A stretch of DNA of 64,000 bases from Chryseobacterium herbae (GCF_025154075.1 NZ_JAOAMU010000006.1:310001-374000), one strand, 5' to 3'; shown: positions 8,366 to 17,674, counted from the stretch's first letter. The notes: generated by a model not told the origin, from the sequence alone. Made by a program: numbers and translations.

Positions 8366-10870
8366 TTAATCCGGAACCAAACCAAATAACTCTTCTTTGG
8401 TTCCATTAAATTTCACAGACCTAATCTGGCAGTGCAACGTTGGACTATTTTGAGCCAACACATAGTTCATATATGTGACACCATTTTCTTCAATAATGCC
8501 AGGAGTTGCAACCTGATCGCAGTTGAATGCGTTATAATACTCCAGCTCATCATTGATAGCCAAAACACGTCCTTTTTTAATCCAGTTTATTGGTTCTAGA
8601 TCTTTACATTCAGCATAGAAAATATCAGTCGGAGCAAAAGCGGTCCCTGATGTATTATGACATGCATGATAAACACAGATCCATCTGTCATCATTGACTG
8701 ATCTCATCAGATCAGGTCCGCCACTTGAACCGAATATGTTTAAACTTGGAAGGTTCTGTACAACTGTATAAGGGCCTTCAAAATTTTCTGACTTGACTAA
8801 AAATAAACTCCATGGAGCACTACCTGATAGCTTTCCTTCAATTATTCCGTAATAAAATCCATCAACTTTAGTAGTACACATTCCTACATTCGCCAAATAA
8901 GGAATATCTCCTTCCTCCGTTGTAATATTTCTTACAAATGTAAAGTTAACGCCATCGGAAGATTTAAAAATTTTCCCGCCCTCACTTGGAGAATTGTAAT
9001 CCATAGCAGCGAATACGTATACATAATCATTAACAACGCCAGCCCAGGCAGCCATCGCACTGGGGACTCCTGCTGTATTATGTTCTGCATGTTCCAGACC
9101 GCCAATAACAACATAGTTAGAGTGCATCATAAAGCCTCCATCAGGCCGCCCTGATATAGCAACAGCGATACCTGCTTCAATAAATACATCTGGGGTCCCA
9201 TTTGCTGCTGTGAAGTACATGAAATATTTTCCTTTGAATTTAACAACTGTTTGTTCTCCGGGAATGAAAAATTTAGTATTTCCTTCAAGTAGGTGATTAC
9301 TCATCTGTATACCTTGTGCCGGAAAAAATTTATCTTGAGGTGAAGACAATTTAAAGGGATTTAAAGAAGCCATCCAATCTGTTAACCTTTCTTTAGATAT
9401 TTCTCTATCCCATAGTGTAATATTTTTTAACACTTGATTATCAGGTACAGGAAAATTACAATTAATACTCGAAACCTTCTTGCCTTTATTAAAAAATCCA
9501 ATTTCCCTTCCATCTACCCAAATAGCAATAAAATAAGCGTTACCCTTCACTACAAAATACACATCTTTATTACCATAGTCATAAGCAATACCATTTGATT
9601 CACCATCTTTAAAAACCCCTATCCCGGATGTCCCAGCATAGATCGTAAGTGCAAATGATCCACAATTAATGATTGATATATTCTTATTTGAAGTGTATTT
9701 ATTGGGGAACCTTACAATAAAACCTAATGAGAAATTATATCCTTCATTAATTGAAAAATTACCAGAAACAGAACCATTCACATTAATTTTATTATTACTC
9801 ATCAAATCTTCTGTAGCGGGTAAATTAAAAACTGATACAACACCATGGTCACTTTCCTGTAAGACAGGTTTTGATAAACGCTTTAGTCGATTAAAATCAT
9901 TTGTTCCTACAGGCTTTATTCCTATAATATCTTTAAATTTATTTCCATCATAGATACCGTTAAACACTTCTAATCCAATATTCCCCGGATGCTCTACAAT
10001 TTGATTAGATCCATTTACTGTGTAGTAGGTACCATTTCCGGCGTCTGTATATGTAAGATCGGATGTTGAATTTAGTGTGGAGTAGCCGATATAATCAGAA
10101 CTTAATGCTTCAAAATCAACAGTTACATTATTCCATCCTGCATTTAAAGGCACATCGGATTTTATTGTTAATGTGGAAGTACCTCTGCGGCATGTGAATT
10201 TTCCTAGACCAGTAGTAGCAACTTTAATTCTTAATAACCTTATTTTTTGTGGTGAGTTTAATTGCATTGTAAATATTGATGTTCCAATGCCTGAAGCCAC
10301 AGAACTGGGTAAATTTACATCAGCCAAGTTTTTAGAAATTAACGAAACTTTAATTTCCCCCAAATCTTCAGCCAGGCTATTAAACTCATTTTCCGAAAAC
10401 CCAACTGCTGGCCGTAGTTTTTTAACCTTCTTTGCTATATTGTCATTAATCTCCAAGCTGACATCATAATAATTATCATTTACATCCTTAAAGTCTGTGG
10501 CAACCGTCTGAATTGCCACGCCTGAAGAGTTCAGAAAGTGTGTAAAAGTCGTAGAATTTCCATCTTCTACACGGTACCAGAATACACCTATTGCCGGAGG
10601 TGTTGTGGAAGCTTCCGCAATTCCTTTATAGGCACTTTGGGCGAGTTCGGTCATATTCTCCACGGCTTGATCAAAAGCAGCAATTAATGTATCCTTTGCA
10701 CCTGTATCTAATTTGTTTGAAAGTTCGGACTGCAAATTTTTTACCGATGCAATTTCAATCAGCTCATCTTTATGCCAGAAGCTGTCAAAAAAATTATAAA
10801 AAGCTTCTTGGGCTGGTTTTAACCCCCTAGCAAATAATTGTCTTAGATTTAATTTTGATATTTTTGCCAT
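8366..10870 (-). CDS. Tail fibre / receptor-binding protein with LamG-like and GH43-like propeller domains
   Basis: The 834-aa protein starts with an attachment region (KLNLRQLFARGLKPAQEAFY; DSFWHKDELIEI), followed by beta-rich repeats. A LamG/concanavalin-like segment spans about residues 360-500 (VYFVVKGNAYFIAIWVDGRE). The last ~300 residues look like a five-bladed propeller of the GH43/arabinanase clan (VVKFKGKYFMYFTAANGTPD; IFKSSDGVNFTFVRN; SSGGPDLMRSVNDDRWICVY). It is probably the receptor-binding protein with glycan-binding or depolymerase activity on host surface polysaccharide. Catalytic acids were not assigned. The start codon overlaps the stop region of the upstream fibre gene. Confidence 0.75.
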   Translation of the reverse strand: MAKISKLNLRQLFARGLKPAQEAFYNFFDSFWHKDELIEIASVKNLQSELSNKLDTGAKDTLIAAFDQAVENMTELAQSAYKGIAEASTTPPAIGVFWYRVEDGNSTTFTHFLNSSGVAIQTVATDFKDVNDNYYDVSLEINDNIAKKVKKLRPAVGFSENEFNSLAEDLGEIKVSLISKNLADVNLPSSVASGIGTSIFTMQLNSPQKIRLLRIKVATTGLGKFTCRRGTSTLTIKSDVPLNAGWNNVTVDFEALSSDYIGYSTLNSTSDLTYTDAGNGTYYTVNGSNQIVEHPGNIGLEVFNGIYDGNKFKDIIGIKPVGTNDFNRLKRLSKPVLQESDHGVVSVFNLPATEDLMSNNKINVNGSVSGNFSINEGYNFSLGFIVRFPNKYTSNKNISIINCGSFALTIYAGTSGIGVFKDGESNGIAYDYGNKDVYFVVKGNAYFIAIWVDGREIGFFNKGKKVSSINCNFPVPDNQVLKNITLWDREISKERLTDWMASLNPFKLSSPQDKFFPAQGIQMSNHLLEGNTKFFIPGEQTVVKFKGKYFMYFTAANGTPDVFIEAGIAVAISGRPDGGFMMHSNYVVIGGLEHAEHNTAGVPSAMAAWAGVVNDYVYVFAAMDYNSPSEGGKIFKSSDGVNFTFVRNITTEEGDIPYLANVGMCTTKVDGFYYGIIEGKLSGSAPWSLFLVKSENFEGPYTVVQNLPSLNIFGSSGGPDLMRSVNDDRWICVYHACHNTSGTAFAPTDIFYAECKDLEPINWIKKGRVLAINDELEYYNAFNCDQVATPGIIEENGVTYMNYVLAQNSPTLHCQIRSVKFNGTKEELFGLVPD

Positions 10871-11703
10871 TATCCTACGTACTTAATGTAAATTACAATT
10901 CTGTAAGGCGACATGTTGTTATGTGGCATGCCAGCCCCTAATTCGTTTGTATTTCCTATGCCTGCATCCCCTGAAGCGGAAGTAATTGAATAATTCCAGT
11001 CTTCATTATCTATTGGGGAATCTCCTACAACAGACGCAACACCGTTCGGGTTGTCAATCAATCGCGGAGAATTAATTCCTCCATACCCGAAAAGCTTAAA
11101 TCTATGCTGAGGTAATTCACCGATAGTCAAAGTGTGTTTTTCCTCTCCCCCTATTTTTCCTACTTCATCAAATGCAGGATTTAATGGATCTAAACCAACA
11201 GGTGCTAATTTTTCCCATCCATCATCAGCAACCCAACCTGGAGGGATTAAGTTTGCAGGTTTACACCACAACATTCGACCGCCTCCGGATCGAATTGGAG
11301 CAGTCATTTTTTCCAAAGCTGTAATTCGATCTTCTAGAGCATTAAGAGGTGTGACCCTTTTAAAATCTGCCCAATTAAAAGCAGTTCCAGAGTAACCAAA
11401 CGTTGCATAGCGATATTTTTCAAAAGGCTTTATGCTGCCATCTTCAAACGTGGCACCTGTATTTTCCTCTTTTATAATGACAGTGTTTTGCTTTACACCT
11501 CCTTTAAACTCTAGGGTTTCACCACCGATGACGACAAGACCGTCTCCAACAGTAACGCCAAGATCTTCACAACCCGAAACGATCGCTTTTTCGCCGGCCA
11601 TTTTAGCAACACCTGAAAATATGGAATATGCGTCCTGAAGTCCTGAAAGGACCTCTGTAATAAGCTTAAAACCTCCCGTTTGGTTAAAATTAAATGTTTT
11701 CAT
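10870..11703 (-). CDS. Tail fibre/collar domain protein
   Basis: The 277-aa protein begins with an attachment domain (FNQTGGFKLITEVLSGLQDA) that resembles the first baseplate-proximal fibre of Bacteroidota Mu-like phages. The C-terminal part has tail-collar-like features (LWCKPANLIPPGWVADDG; KHTLTIGELPQHRF; a final PYRIVIYIKYVG), as in PF07484 proteins. It lies between the gp48-like protein and the long fibre gene. It probably connects the baseplate to the receptor-binding fibre. Confidence 0.7.
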   Translation of the reverse strand: MKTFNFNQTGGFKLITEVLSGLQDAYSIFSGVAKMAGEKAIVSGCEDLGVTVGDGLVVIGGETLEFKGGVKQNTVIIKEENTGATFEDGSIKPFEKYRYATFGYSGTAFNWADFKRVTPLNALEDRITALEKMTAPIRSGGGRMLWCKPANLIPPGWVADDGWEKLAPVGLDPLNPAFDEVGKIGGEEKHTLTIGELPQHRFKLFGYGGINSPRLIDNPNGVASVVGDSPIDNEDWNYSITSASGDAGIGNTNELGAGMPHNNMSPYRIVIYIKYVG

Positions 11704-12157
11704 CTATAACAATTTTGTAGCGTTTCCCCGCTAATTTGTAAAAGTCTATTAATGCTTTCAGTTCAATCTGATAATTTTTAAGTTCCCCCGGAACTACAAC
11801 CGTAAAATCAACACCATTTCCTTCCGTCTCCTCTTTGGAATAAATAATCATTTCTCCTAACCATTTAGGTCGCTGTTCCCCGTCAGTATAGATATATTTC
11901 GGTTTTTTTAAAATACCTTCTACAATCTTTATTCTACGTTGGTAATCAAATGTATCATTCAAAATCTTTCGCAGAAAACAAGTCTGTGAGTTATGTTTTA
12001 TTTTTGTGATGTTCGATGATCTATTGACAGTAAACATATTGTTTAGGTCTGAAATTTCATCTGAGACAAGTGATAAAAATGAACTAATAACAGGTGTCCT
12101 TAATATTGAAGGCCAAGCTTGTAATATCAATCGTTGAGCGTCTAATTTATACCACAT
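11690..12157 (-). CDS. Baseplate/tail protein, gp48-like by position
   Basis: Starting at ATG 12157 the protein has 155 aa (an upstream ATG at 12178 lies inside the preceding gene). Residues such as WPSILRTPVISSFLSLVSDE and WLGEMIIYSKEETEGNG were not matched to a family with certainty. Its place directly after the baseplate J-like gene, with an 11-bp overlap, is that of Mu gp48 (phage tail protein I-like), which links baseplate to fibre. Confidence rests on synteny. Confidence 0.5.
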   Translation of the reverse strand: MWYKLDAQRLILQAWPSILRTPVISSFLSLVSDEISDLNNMFTVNRSSNITKIKHNSQTCFLRKILNDTFDYQRRIKIVEGILKKPKYIYTDGEQRPKWLGEMIIYSKEETEGNGVDFTVVVPGELKNYQIELKALIDFYKLAGKRYKIVIDENI

Positions 12158-12983
12158 ATGTAAACTCACTATTTTCAAAATCTATTGTAAAATACCCACT
12201 GATTGGAATTTTTGAAATTTCTACATTTTCAAAAACTCCATAATCTCCAATAACAGGATCTATCCATGAGGTTTTCGCATTTATAAGATGAGGATTTATT
12301 ACTCCATCAATTTCCTGTAATTTGTCCACCAGTTTGTTTAGGATCAGTTCACCATTAAATGGAAGTTCTTTCCTAAATTTTAATAAGGCATCTTTAACTG
12401 GCTCGTTTCCGTACAAAATTGAAACACCATTTGAGTCGATAACATTCGGATCACGTTTTATTTTAATAAATAGCTGTAGCTTATCTGGTAAATAATTAAC
12501 AACTGTCGTCTGTACTCCGGCATCCCTCACTTCTGAAATATAGTATTCAAATGATGCCTTCTGCTCATTCGTAATGGGTTGTAAAACTCCATCCGTTTCA
12601 GTTGCAATTTTGATAATTAGACGGCTTTCTATTAAAGATTCAGTTACAGCACAATACTTAATTATTTTTGAGCTTTCAACTTTATCTTCCATCCCAATAT
12701 TGTTAAATTGGTCTGAATCCGTCATCAATGAGAAACCATATTGAAAAGCCATTGCTTTTTTCCTGTACCATCTTGATGTATGTGATTTTTCTTCGTCAAT
12801 CATCTTAGATAGTTCCTTTTTGTGTTCCTCAAAAATATTCTCATGAATCCAAGTCACAAAAGCAAATACCCAAAGTAGATTGACCCATATTGCCGTTTTA
12901 GAAGTGGAAGTAAGCTCATCCAAAGCTGTGTAAGTTCCTTTTCTTTCTACCAAACTATTATAAATTTCTTCTACAGATCTCAT
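12147..12983 (-). CDS. Baseplate J-like protein (Mu gp47-like)
   Basis: The 278-aa protein from ATG 12983 has the J-like arrangement: an N-terminal hydrophobic helix block (TAIWVNLLWVFAFVTWIHEN), a middle stretch IKIATETDGVLQPITNEQKA, and late beta-rich segments (QEIDGVINPHLINAKTSWID). Gp47/J forms the baseplate wedge rim of contractile tails. The preceding gene is LysM-like and ends just upstream. The upstream ATG at 12998 overlaps that gene and is less likely. Confidence 0.7.
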   Translation of the reverse strand: MRSVEEIYNSLVERKGTYTALDELTSTSKTAIWVNLLWVFAFVTWIHENIFEEHKKELSKMIDEEKSHTSRWYRKKAMAFQYGFSLMTDSDQFNNIGMEDKVESSKIIKYCAVTESLIESRLIIKIATETDGVLQPITNEQKASFEYYISEVRDAGVQTTVVNYLPDKLQLFIKIKRDPNVIDSNGVSILYGNEPVKDALLKFRKELPFNGELILNKLVDKLQEIDGVINPHLINAKTSWIDPVIGDYGVFENVEISKIPISGYFTIDFENSEFTYVV

Positions 12984-12984
12984 T

Positions 12985-13281
12985 TTATTGTATTTCAAAA
13001 GTTTCTTCTATAGCCCAATAATTTACTCCTCCTAAAGGTTTTATTTCAATCAAATTTTCTGTTATGCCTGTAGCAGGTTGTATTTTTTTTGCCTTGAAAT
13101 AAAATTGGATATCCTCATCAACAACAGCTATTTTTGCGCCTTCCAAGTTAGATCCGGTTGTTAACGCATCAGTCACCGAAATGCCATTTGCTAAAGCTAT
13201 TTGAAAACAGTTTTGGACACTTCCTGTATTTTGTATAGAAATATCTAAAAGTGTTTGATTGTGCAATACCTTATTTTTCAT
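12985..13281 (-). CDS. LysM-like small tail protein (gpX-like)
   Basis: From ATG 13281 the protein has 98 aa and begins KVLHNQTLLDISIQNTGSVQ, then NCFQIALANGISVTDAL. This is the LysM fold pattern found in phage tail protein X and hub-associated LysM proteins. The start overlaps the previous gene's stop (TAATG), indicating translational coupling. It is likely a hub or tail-completion component that binds between spike and baseplate wedge. An N-terminal extension to 13326 overlaps the upstream gene and is rejected. Confidence 0.55.
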   Translation of the reverse strand: MKNKVLHNQTLLDISIQNTGSVQNCFQIALANGISVTDALTTGSNLEGAKIAVVDEDIQFYFKAKKIQPATGITENLIEIKPLGGVNYWAIEETFEIQ

Positions 13282-13484
13282 TATGTGATTTTTCCTAGCG
13301 TTAGTGGACCTCCTCCTGAAGGACAAACACCGATAACAGTCGCATCCGTTTGTAACATTTTGACAATCTCATAAAGAGCGTCAACCAAACCATCCAGTGC
13401 TTCATCCGGATCAGTTACATTGTCACGAACTGTTTTCAGTTTTAATTTTAATTTTGCCTTGGCTTGTGCTTCTGTAATTGGCAT
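13281..13484 (-). CDS. Small phage baseplate-region protein
   Basis: The 67-aa protein has an alanine/lysine-rich helical start (ITEAQAKAKLKLKLKTVRDN) and a glycine-rich end (CPSGGGPLTLGKIT). It sits between the spike gene and the LysM-like gene with tight spacing and TAATG coupling downstream, so it is very likely expressed. The Gly-Pro-rich tail could be a tip-type motif. No family is recognised. Confidence 0.55.
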   Translation of the reverse strand: MPITEAQAKAKLKLKLKTVRDNVTDPDEALDGLVDALYEIVKMLQTDATVIGVCPSGGGPLTLGKIT

Positions 13485-13490
13485 TTAAAC

Positions 13491-13976
13491 TTATTTTAAA
13501 AATTGATTAAATCTGTTTTCTACAATAATAAAGTCCTGTAAATTCAATAACTTAATTGTGACACCTGTATTAGTTTGAAACTTTAAATTTTTACAGGCTT
13601 TGATCAGGTCTGACATTAATTCTTTCAATGTTTCGTTTTCTTTCTTAAGAAGAAAACCTTCACTATCTATCTGCAATTCTGTAACACCAATTTTCAAATC
13701 AAAATCTTCGATTTCACTGAAAAATTCAACGTATAGTCTGTGCAGATCTTCATTAATTGGAGAGACTAAAACATAACTTCCAATTTTAGGAAACAGGTAA
13801 AACCTTTTTCCATTTTCTTCAACCGTCGCTGATAATTGAACCTCATCATATTCCAGTTGACCGTCTGAAACTTTGCAAACACCGTTTACTTTATCCACGG
13901 AAACCACTTCTGCCGGAAAAGTGTCAACACTCCTTTTTCCCAGCTTTGCAAAAGCAGTTTGTAAATCCTTCGTCAT
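13491..13976 (-). CDS. Baseplate spike protein, gp45/gpV-like
   Basis: The 161-aa protein has an OB-fold-like N-terminal half (FPAEVVSVDKVNGVCKVSDG, then YFLFPK-type strands around RFYLFPKIGSYVLVSPINED) and a narrower C-terminal beta/coiled region (ETLKELMSDLIKACKNLKFQ). This is the usual build of the contractile-tail spike. Its start overlaps the stop of the hub gene (ATGA-type overlap), as in the Mu gp44-gp45 order. It would pierce the outer membrane during infection. Confidence 0.7.
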   Translation of the reverse strand: MTKDLQTAFAKLGKRSVDTFPAEVVSVDKVNGVCKVSDGQLEYDEVQLSATVEENGKRFYLFPKIGSYVLVSPINEDLHRLYVEFFSEIEDFDLKIGVTELQIDSEGFLLKKENETLKELMSDLIKACKNLKFQTNTGVTIKLLNLQDFIIVENRFNQFLK

Positions 13977-14938
13977 AGTTTGTTACTTAATGTTGCCTTC
14001 CTTCTGGCTCCATTGGTTCCAAAAGTCGTGATGACTGATTTAATAAAATAATTTCCTTCGCGGTTTTTATGTTCAATATCCCGGATTTCTGCTGCCATCC
14101 CTCGCGTAACATATGGAATTAAAAAACTGGTTACATCGCCTTCAAAACCATCATACTTTAGTTTTTTGATTTCAGCTTTTGCCATCTCTTCAAGTTTTTT
14201 TTCGTCAGAAACTACAGAGGTGTGATAGGTTCTCAATTCTCCGTCTTTATCTCCAAACTCGTAGCTTTTACGCTGATTTTTATTATCTATGTAGGTGTAT
14301 TTTACCTTTATTCTTTTGTCCTCAGAAGTTTTAAATTCTAAGTTATTTTCTACCAAATTATAATTGAGATCGTAGATCACTATTTGCCCGATATTAGTTG
14401 CCTGTTGAAGACCACAATACAAGCTTCCGTCATCTTCCAGAAAAACTGTCATTGCCAAATTTTCCTTCAATCCCTGTAATACCTGTGTCCCGTTTGCATC
14501 TTTTATTATGTACTTCTCCAGTGCAACGCTTGGGATTCTCTTTGACAGTTTTATTGGAGTGTCTTTTACAACCTCTTCCAATATTTCTTTCATGGTTGTT
14601 TTTCCGAAAGCTTTAGTGATGTTTTTTCTGCGTAAAATCCACATAGCGTCTTCACAATGAATTTCTAAAGGAATTTTAGTTTTTACACGGGCCACATAGC
14701 CTTCAAATTCAACTCCCTCATATTTTCCCTCGTATGCCAATGTAATTTTAACAGGATCACCAACTTTTATTACCTCTTCCGTAAATTTTTGTTCATTATT
14801 GTCCCGTACTTTAAACCGCAATGGCATTTTAATAATTGCTGTGTCAACCAGTTCTTCGACTGTCTTTGTAATTTCGACTTCGTTTATTGAATTGAAAATA
14901 TAGTTGCCTATCTCAATTTTTGCAGATAAAATGTACAT
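13973..14938 (-). CDS. Baseplate hub protein, gp44/gpD-like
   Basis: The 321-aa protein shows the hub pattern: a first beta-barrel (SAKIEIGNYIFNSINEVEIT), EFEGYVARVKTKIPLEIHCE, the linker TMKEILEEVVKDTPIKLSKR, and a C-terminal barrel ending RDIEHKNREGNYFIKSVITT. This corresponds to T4 gp27, P2 gpD and Mu gp44. The hub joins the tail tube to the spike. It is 1 bp coupled with the upstream DUF6046-like gene and overlaps the spike gene by 4 bp. Confidence 0.75.
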   Translation of the reverse strand: MYILSAKIEIGNYIFNSINEVEITKTVEELVDTAIIKMPLRFKVRDNNEQKFTEEVIKVGDPVKITLAYEGKYEGVEFEGYVARVKTKIPLEIHCEDAMWILRRKNITKAFGKTTMKEILEEVVKDTPIKLSKRIPSVALEKYIIKDANGTQVLQGLKENLAMTVFLEDDGSLYCGLQQATNIGQIVIYDLNYNLVENNLEFKTSEDKRIKVKYTYIDNKNQRKSYEFGDKDGELRTYHTSVVSDEKKLEEMAKAEIKKLKYDGFEGDVTSFLIPYVTRGMAAEIRDIEHKNREGNYFIKSVITTFGTNGARRKATLSNKL

Positions 14939-15549
14939 TAGCCTAATGTGTTTAAGAGTTTATTTGTCTTCTCTTTTTCTTTCAAATCAGCGTAAAAATC
15001 CTGATCAGATACAGCCGTAATTGAGTACTTTTGCAATCCCTGTTCACCTGCCATTTCATCAAACTGGATGTCTTTCATTACAATGTTTCTAATTCCAAAA
15101 AGTTCAAGGAAAGGATTGGCATAAACTTCAAGAGAATCATTTATTTCAAACATACTGTGTAGTTCCCGGACTTGCTCTGTCGGATATTCGTCCAAATTGT
15201 CAGGGATCATACAGACTCCTTTTATAGAAATTTGATAATCTTCCGTACAGATATATTCTTTTACAGTTCCTTTCCTTTCTTTACCCACAGTTGCTGTTTC
15301 AACAATCGTTTTCGCCAAGCTTACAGAAATTAGTGGTTCATTCGGAAATGTATATTCGTTTCCTTCTTTGTCCATCACCTTAAGTGTTAGGAAATATTTT
15401 TGTCCCAATGAAACACCGGAAACAGAACCATTTAAAGAGGGTAAAGTGTGTTTTTGTTTATTCTTTGCCCACCAGTTTGGAAAAACAGGACCGATATAGT
15501 CAAAGTGTGCCCTGGCAACCAATTCTTTTAAATCAAAAGTATAGCTCAT
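14938..15549 (-). CDS. Tail/baseplate protein (DUF6046-like), gp43 position
   Basis: The 203-aa protein includes FPNWWAKNKQKHTLPSLNGS, ISIKGVCMIPDNLDEYPTEQ and LELFGIRNIVMKDIQFDEMA, a pattern I associate with DUF6046 tail proteins of Bacteroidota phages. In Mu this position, between tape measure and hub, is held by gp43 (DNA circularisation/tail protein). It likely connects the end of the tail tube to the baseplate. Start and stop codons abut its neighbours by one base. Confidence 0.6.
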   Translation of the reverse strand: MSYTFDLKELVARAHFDYIGPVFPNWWAKNKQKHTLPSLNGSVSGVSLGQKYFLTLKVMDKEGNEYTFPNEPLISVSLAKTIVETATVGKERKGTVKEYICTEDYQISIKGVCMIPDNLDEYPTEQVRELHSMFEINDSLEVYANPFLELFGIRNIVMKDIQFDEMAGEQGLQKYSITAVSDQDFYADLKEKEKTNKLLNTLG

Positions 15550-17429
15550 TAGTTTGTTTGCATTTGGTTTGCGCTGTTAACAGCTCTTAATAAGATTTCC
15601 TGAACCTGATCACCTAAACCGCTTAATCCTTGCTCTGTTTTGCTGACATTAATGACGGTCTGATCTTGCAACTTATTTATGTTGATGGTGATGTTGGTTA
15701 AGCGGGAACCACCCCCGGTGATGCCGTCTCCTGCTTTCTTCTTCTTTTTATCTTTTTCATCTTTGCCGTCCTCCTTTTTTGCCCCGCCTTTCAATCCGGG
15801 GATGGCATTTAGATAATCGTTTTTATTACCTTGCTTTTCCCCCTGTAAACCTTTGAAAGAATCTTTAAGCTTGCTAAAGTCTTTTTGGATGCCATCTGTG
15901 TCAAACGTAATCCCGATACCTTTAGCAGCATTTTGACCAGCTTTTAAATTTTCTCTTGTTTGTTTTCCGTGATCTGCTAGCTTTTTGGCAAAGTCACTAT
16001 TTAGCTTTGCAATTTCACCTTCTGCCTCTGTTTTGACTTTTTCCGTGATCTTAGAAAATGCACCTGAAAAATCTCCTTGCATAGCCAGTTTTATTGCGTC
16101 CCCAACTTTTGAGAACACCCCAACAATATTTTGGGCAGAATCTTTAGCGTAAAGGAAAATCAGATTAAAACCGAACTTAAATGCTTCCACACCTATATTG
16201 AGTGTGCCTTTTATTTGGTTCCATATAGCTTCAAAGAGTATTTTCATATTCATCCAGCTTTCAGACCAACCATCACTGTATTTTATCAGTATTCCAATCA
16301 GGGTTATTAATGTGACAATTCCGACTACAATCCATCCAACTGGTGTCATTGCCATTACTAGATTGAAAATTCCCCAGGCAATTGCAGCATCACGGATTAA
16401 TGGAGCAAAAGGCTTTATAATACTTATCAGCCAAAGCATTCCTTCTTTAAACCAATTTATCACAAGTAAAACACTGATCATAACGTTGCTAAATGTTTGG
16501 AGCGCGTCCCCTGATCCTTTTATACCAATAATTGCTTTTATCAGATCCCATAAGGCTAATGCTACAGGTTGTAAATTCTGCCACACGATATCAAACCAAT
16601 GGGCAATTTGTGGAAGATATTGTTGAAGGAATTCCAAGCCGTCTGCCATTCCTCCCAGCACCTGCCCAAAGATCCCGCCACCGAAACTACCAACAGCAAC
16701 CAAGAATCCCCAAAACTGGTCTTCAAGATTTGAAATTTTACCGCCCAATGTTTCAGCAACTACCTCCATTGATCCAGCCACACCTTTCATACCTCCAAAT
16801 TCAAGGATAGCATCCCGGATTGCAGTCTCATTGTTTTTTACTTCTTTGGTAATTCCTTTGAAGGAAAGTTTGACTTTATCACCCTCCTTTTGGGCTTTAA
16901 TACCAAATTCTTTCATTCTTTCAAATTCACCACTTTGAGCATCCAAAATACCTTCAACCAACTGGTCAAATGATTTCCCTTGTGAAGAAGCTAAGTCACC
17001 GAGTTTTGTTAGTTCCTGATAGGTAGGATAGACACCACGGTTTACCAGTTTAATGAAACCGCCTGTCAGCTCATTAAGCTGGTAAGGGGTTTTCTGTGCA
17101 AATTCAGTTAGTAAGGCCATTGCGCCTTGACCTATGGCTTTGTTCTGAAAAGTGTTAGTAAGTACAGCGTCAAATTTTTCATATTCCTGCCGGGCTTCAA
17201 TCACCTTATTGGTAAAACTCATAATACTTGCAAATGCAAAAGCACCTGCAAGCATAGTTTTAAGTTTACCCAGCGAACCTGTCACAGCATTTGATTGCTG
17301 ATTCATGTTCTGCATGGATGATATCACACTACGAATCCGGTTATTTGCCACCCCGGCACTACTTGCAATACTTTGCAGTGCAGAACTGGCGTGATTATTA
17401 ATTCGTACTATGTATTGATAAACATTCAT
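15549..17429 (-). CDS. Tail tape measure protein
   Basis: The 626-aa protein has an N-terminal alpha-helical part (RINNHASSALQSIASSAGVA). A TMP_2-like block follows (FAQKTPYQLNELTGGFIKLV; GKSFDQLVEGILDAQSGEFE), then a run of hydrophobic segments between about 290 and 400 (IRDAAIAWGIFNLVMAMTPV; WIVVGIVTLITLIGILIKYS), and a Lys-rich C-terminus. This is typical of tape measures, which set tail length and may insert into the host membrane. The start ATG overlaps the stop of the frameshifted chaperone frame (TAATG). Confidence 0.85.
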   Translation of the reverse strand: MNVYQYIVRINNHASSALQSIASSAGVANNRIRSVISSMQNMNQQSNAVTGSLGKLKTMLAGAFAFASIMSFTNKVIEARQEYEKFDAVLTNTFQNKAIGQGAMALLTEFAQKTPYQLNELTGGFIKLVNRGVYPTYQELTKLGDLASSQGKSFDQLVEGILDAQSGEFERMKEFGIKAQKEGDKVKLSFKGITKEVKNNETAIRDAILEFGGMKGVAGSMEVVAETLGGKISNLEDQFWGFLVAVGSFGGGIFGQVLGGMADGLEFLQQYLPQIAHWFDIVWQNLQPVALALWDLIKAIIGIKGSGDALQTFSNVMISVLLVINWFKEGMLWLISIIKPFAPLIRDAAIAWGIFNLVMAMTPVGWIVVGIVTLITLIGILIKYSDGWSESWMNMKILFEAIWNQIKGTLNIGVEAFKFGFNLIFLYAKDSAQNIVGVFSKVGDAIKLAMQGDFSGAFSKITEKVKTEAEGEIAKLNSDFAKKLADHGKQTRENLKAGQNAAKGIGITFDTDGIQKDFSKLKDSFKGLQGEKQGNKNDYLNAIPGLKGGAKKEDGKDEKDKKKKKAGDGITGGGSRLTNITININKLQDQTVINVSKTEQGLSGLGDQVQEILLRAVNSANQMQTN

Positions 17430-17668
17430 TAGCTGGATTCAGAAGCTTCTTTTTCCTTCTGACGTATAAAGTGTAAATCCTGTAGCTTTTCTGCCCAATC
17501 TTCATCAGACAGCACGCCCGGTTCAGGAATATGCATGTAATAGGTTAGTAAAGCGTTGTATATTCTTATTGCAGTTTGAAGGACATAAGAATCTTGGAGA
17601 AGTACCAAATCATCAGCAAGATCTTTGGCCGAGGTAATTGTTTTGTCAACAATTGCCCCGTTTAAAGC
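17429..17668 (-). CDS. Frameshift extension of the tail assembly chaperone (G-T type)
   Basis: This frame is open from the slippery site to TAA at 17431-17429 and has no start codon of its own at its head. After slippage it adds 79 residues starting ALNGAIVDKTITSAKDLADD and ending KEKEASESS. Its position between the short chaperone and the tape measure, its -1 register and the overlap of its stop with the tape-measure ATG are those of lambda gpGT and Mu gp41/42. The fusion would have about 260 aa and recruit tail tube subunits to the tape measure. ATG-like internal starts are possible but unneeded. Confidence 0.75.
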   Translation of the reverse strand, partial: ALNGAIVDKTITSAKDLADDLVLLQDSYVLQTAIRIYNALLTYYMHIPEPGVLSDEDWAEKLQDLHFIRQKEKEASESS

Positions 17669-17674
17669 TTTTTT
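17636..17674 (-). promoter_or_regulatory. Programmed -1 frameshift site in the tail chaperone gene
   Basis: The heptamer A AAA AAG occurs in the correct X-XXY-YYZ register (codons CTA AAA AAG) at 17674-17668, two codons before the zero-frame stop TAA. Thirteen bases downstream, AATTGTT (17654-17648) and AACAATT (17642-17636) can pair around a 5-nt loop. A AAA AAG is among the most efficient bacterial -1 sites. The efficiency in this host is unknown. Confidence 0.75.
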
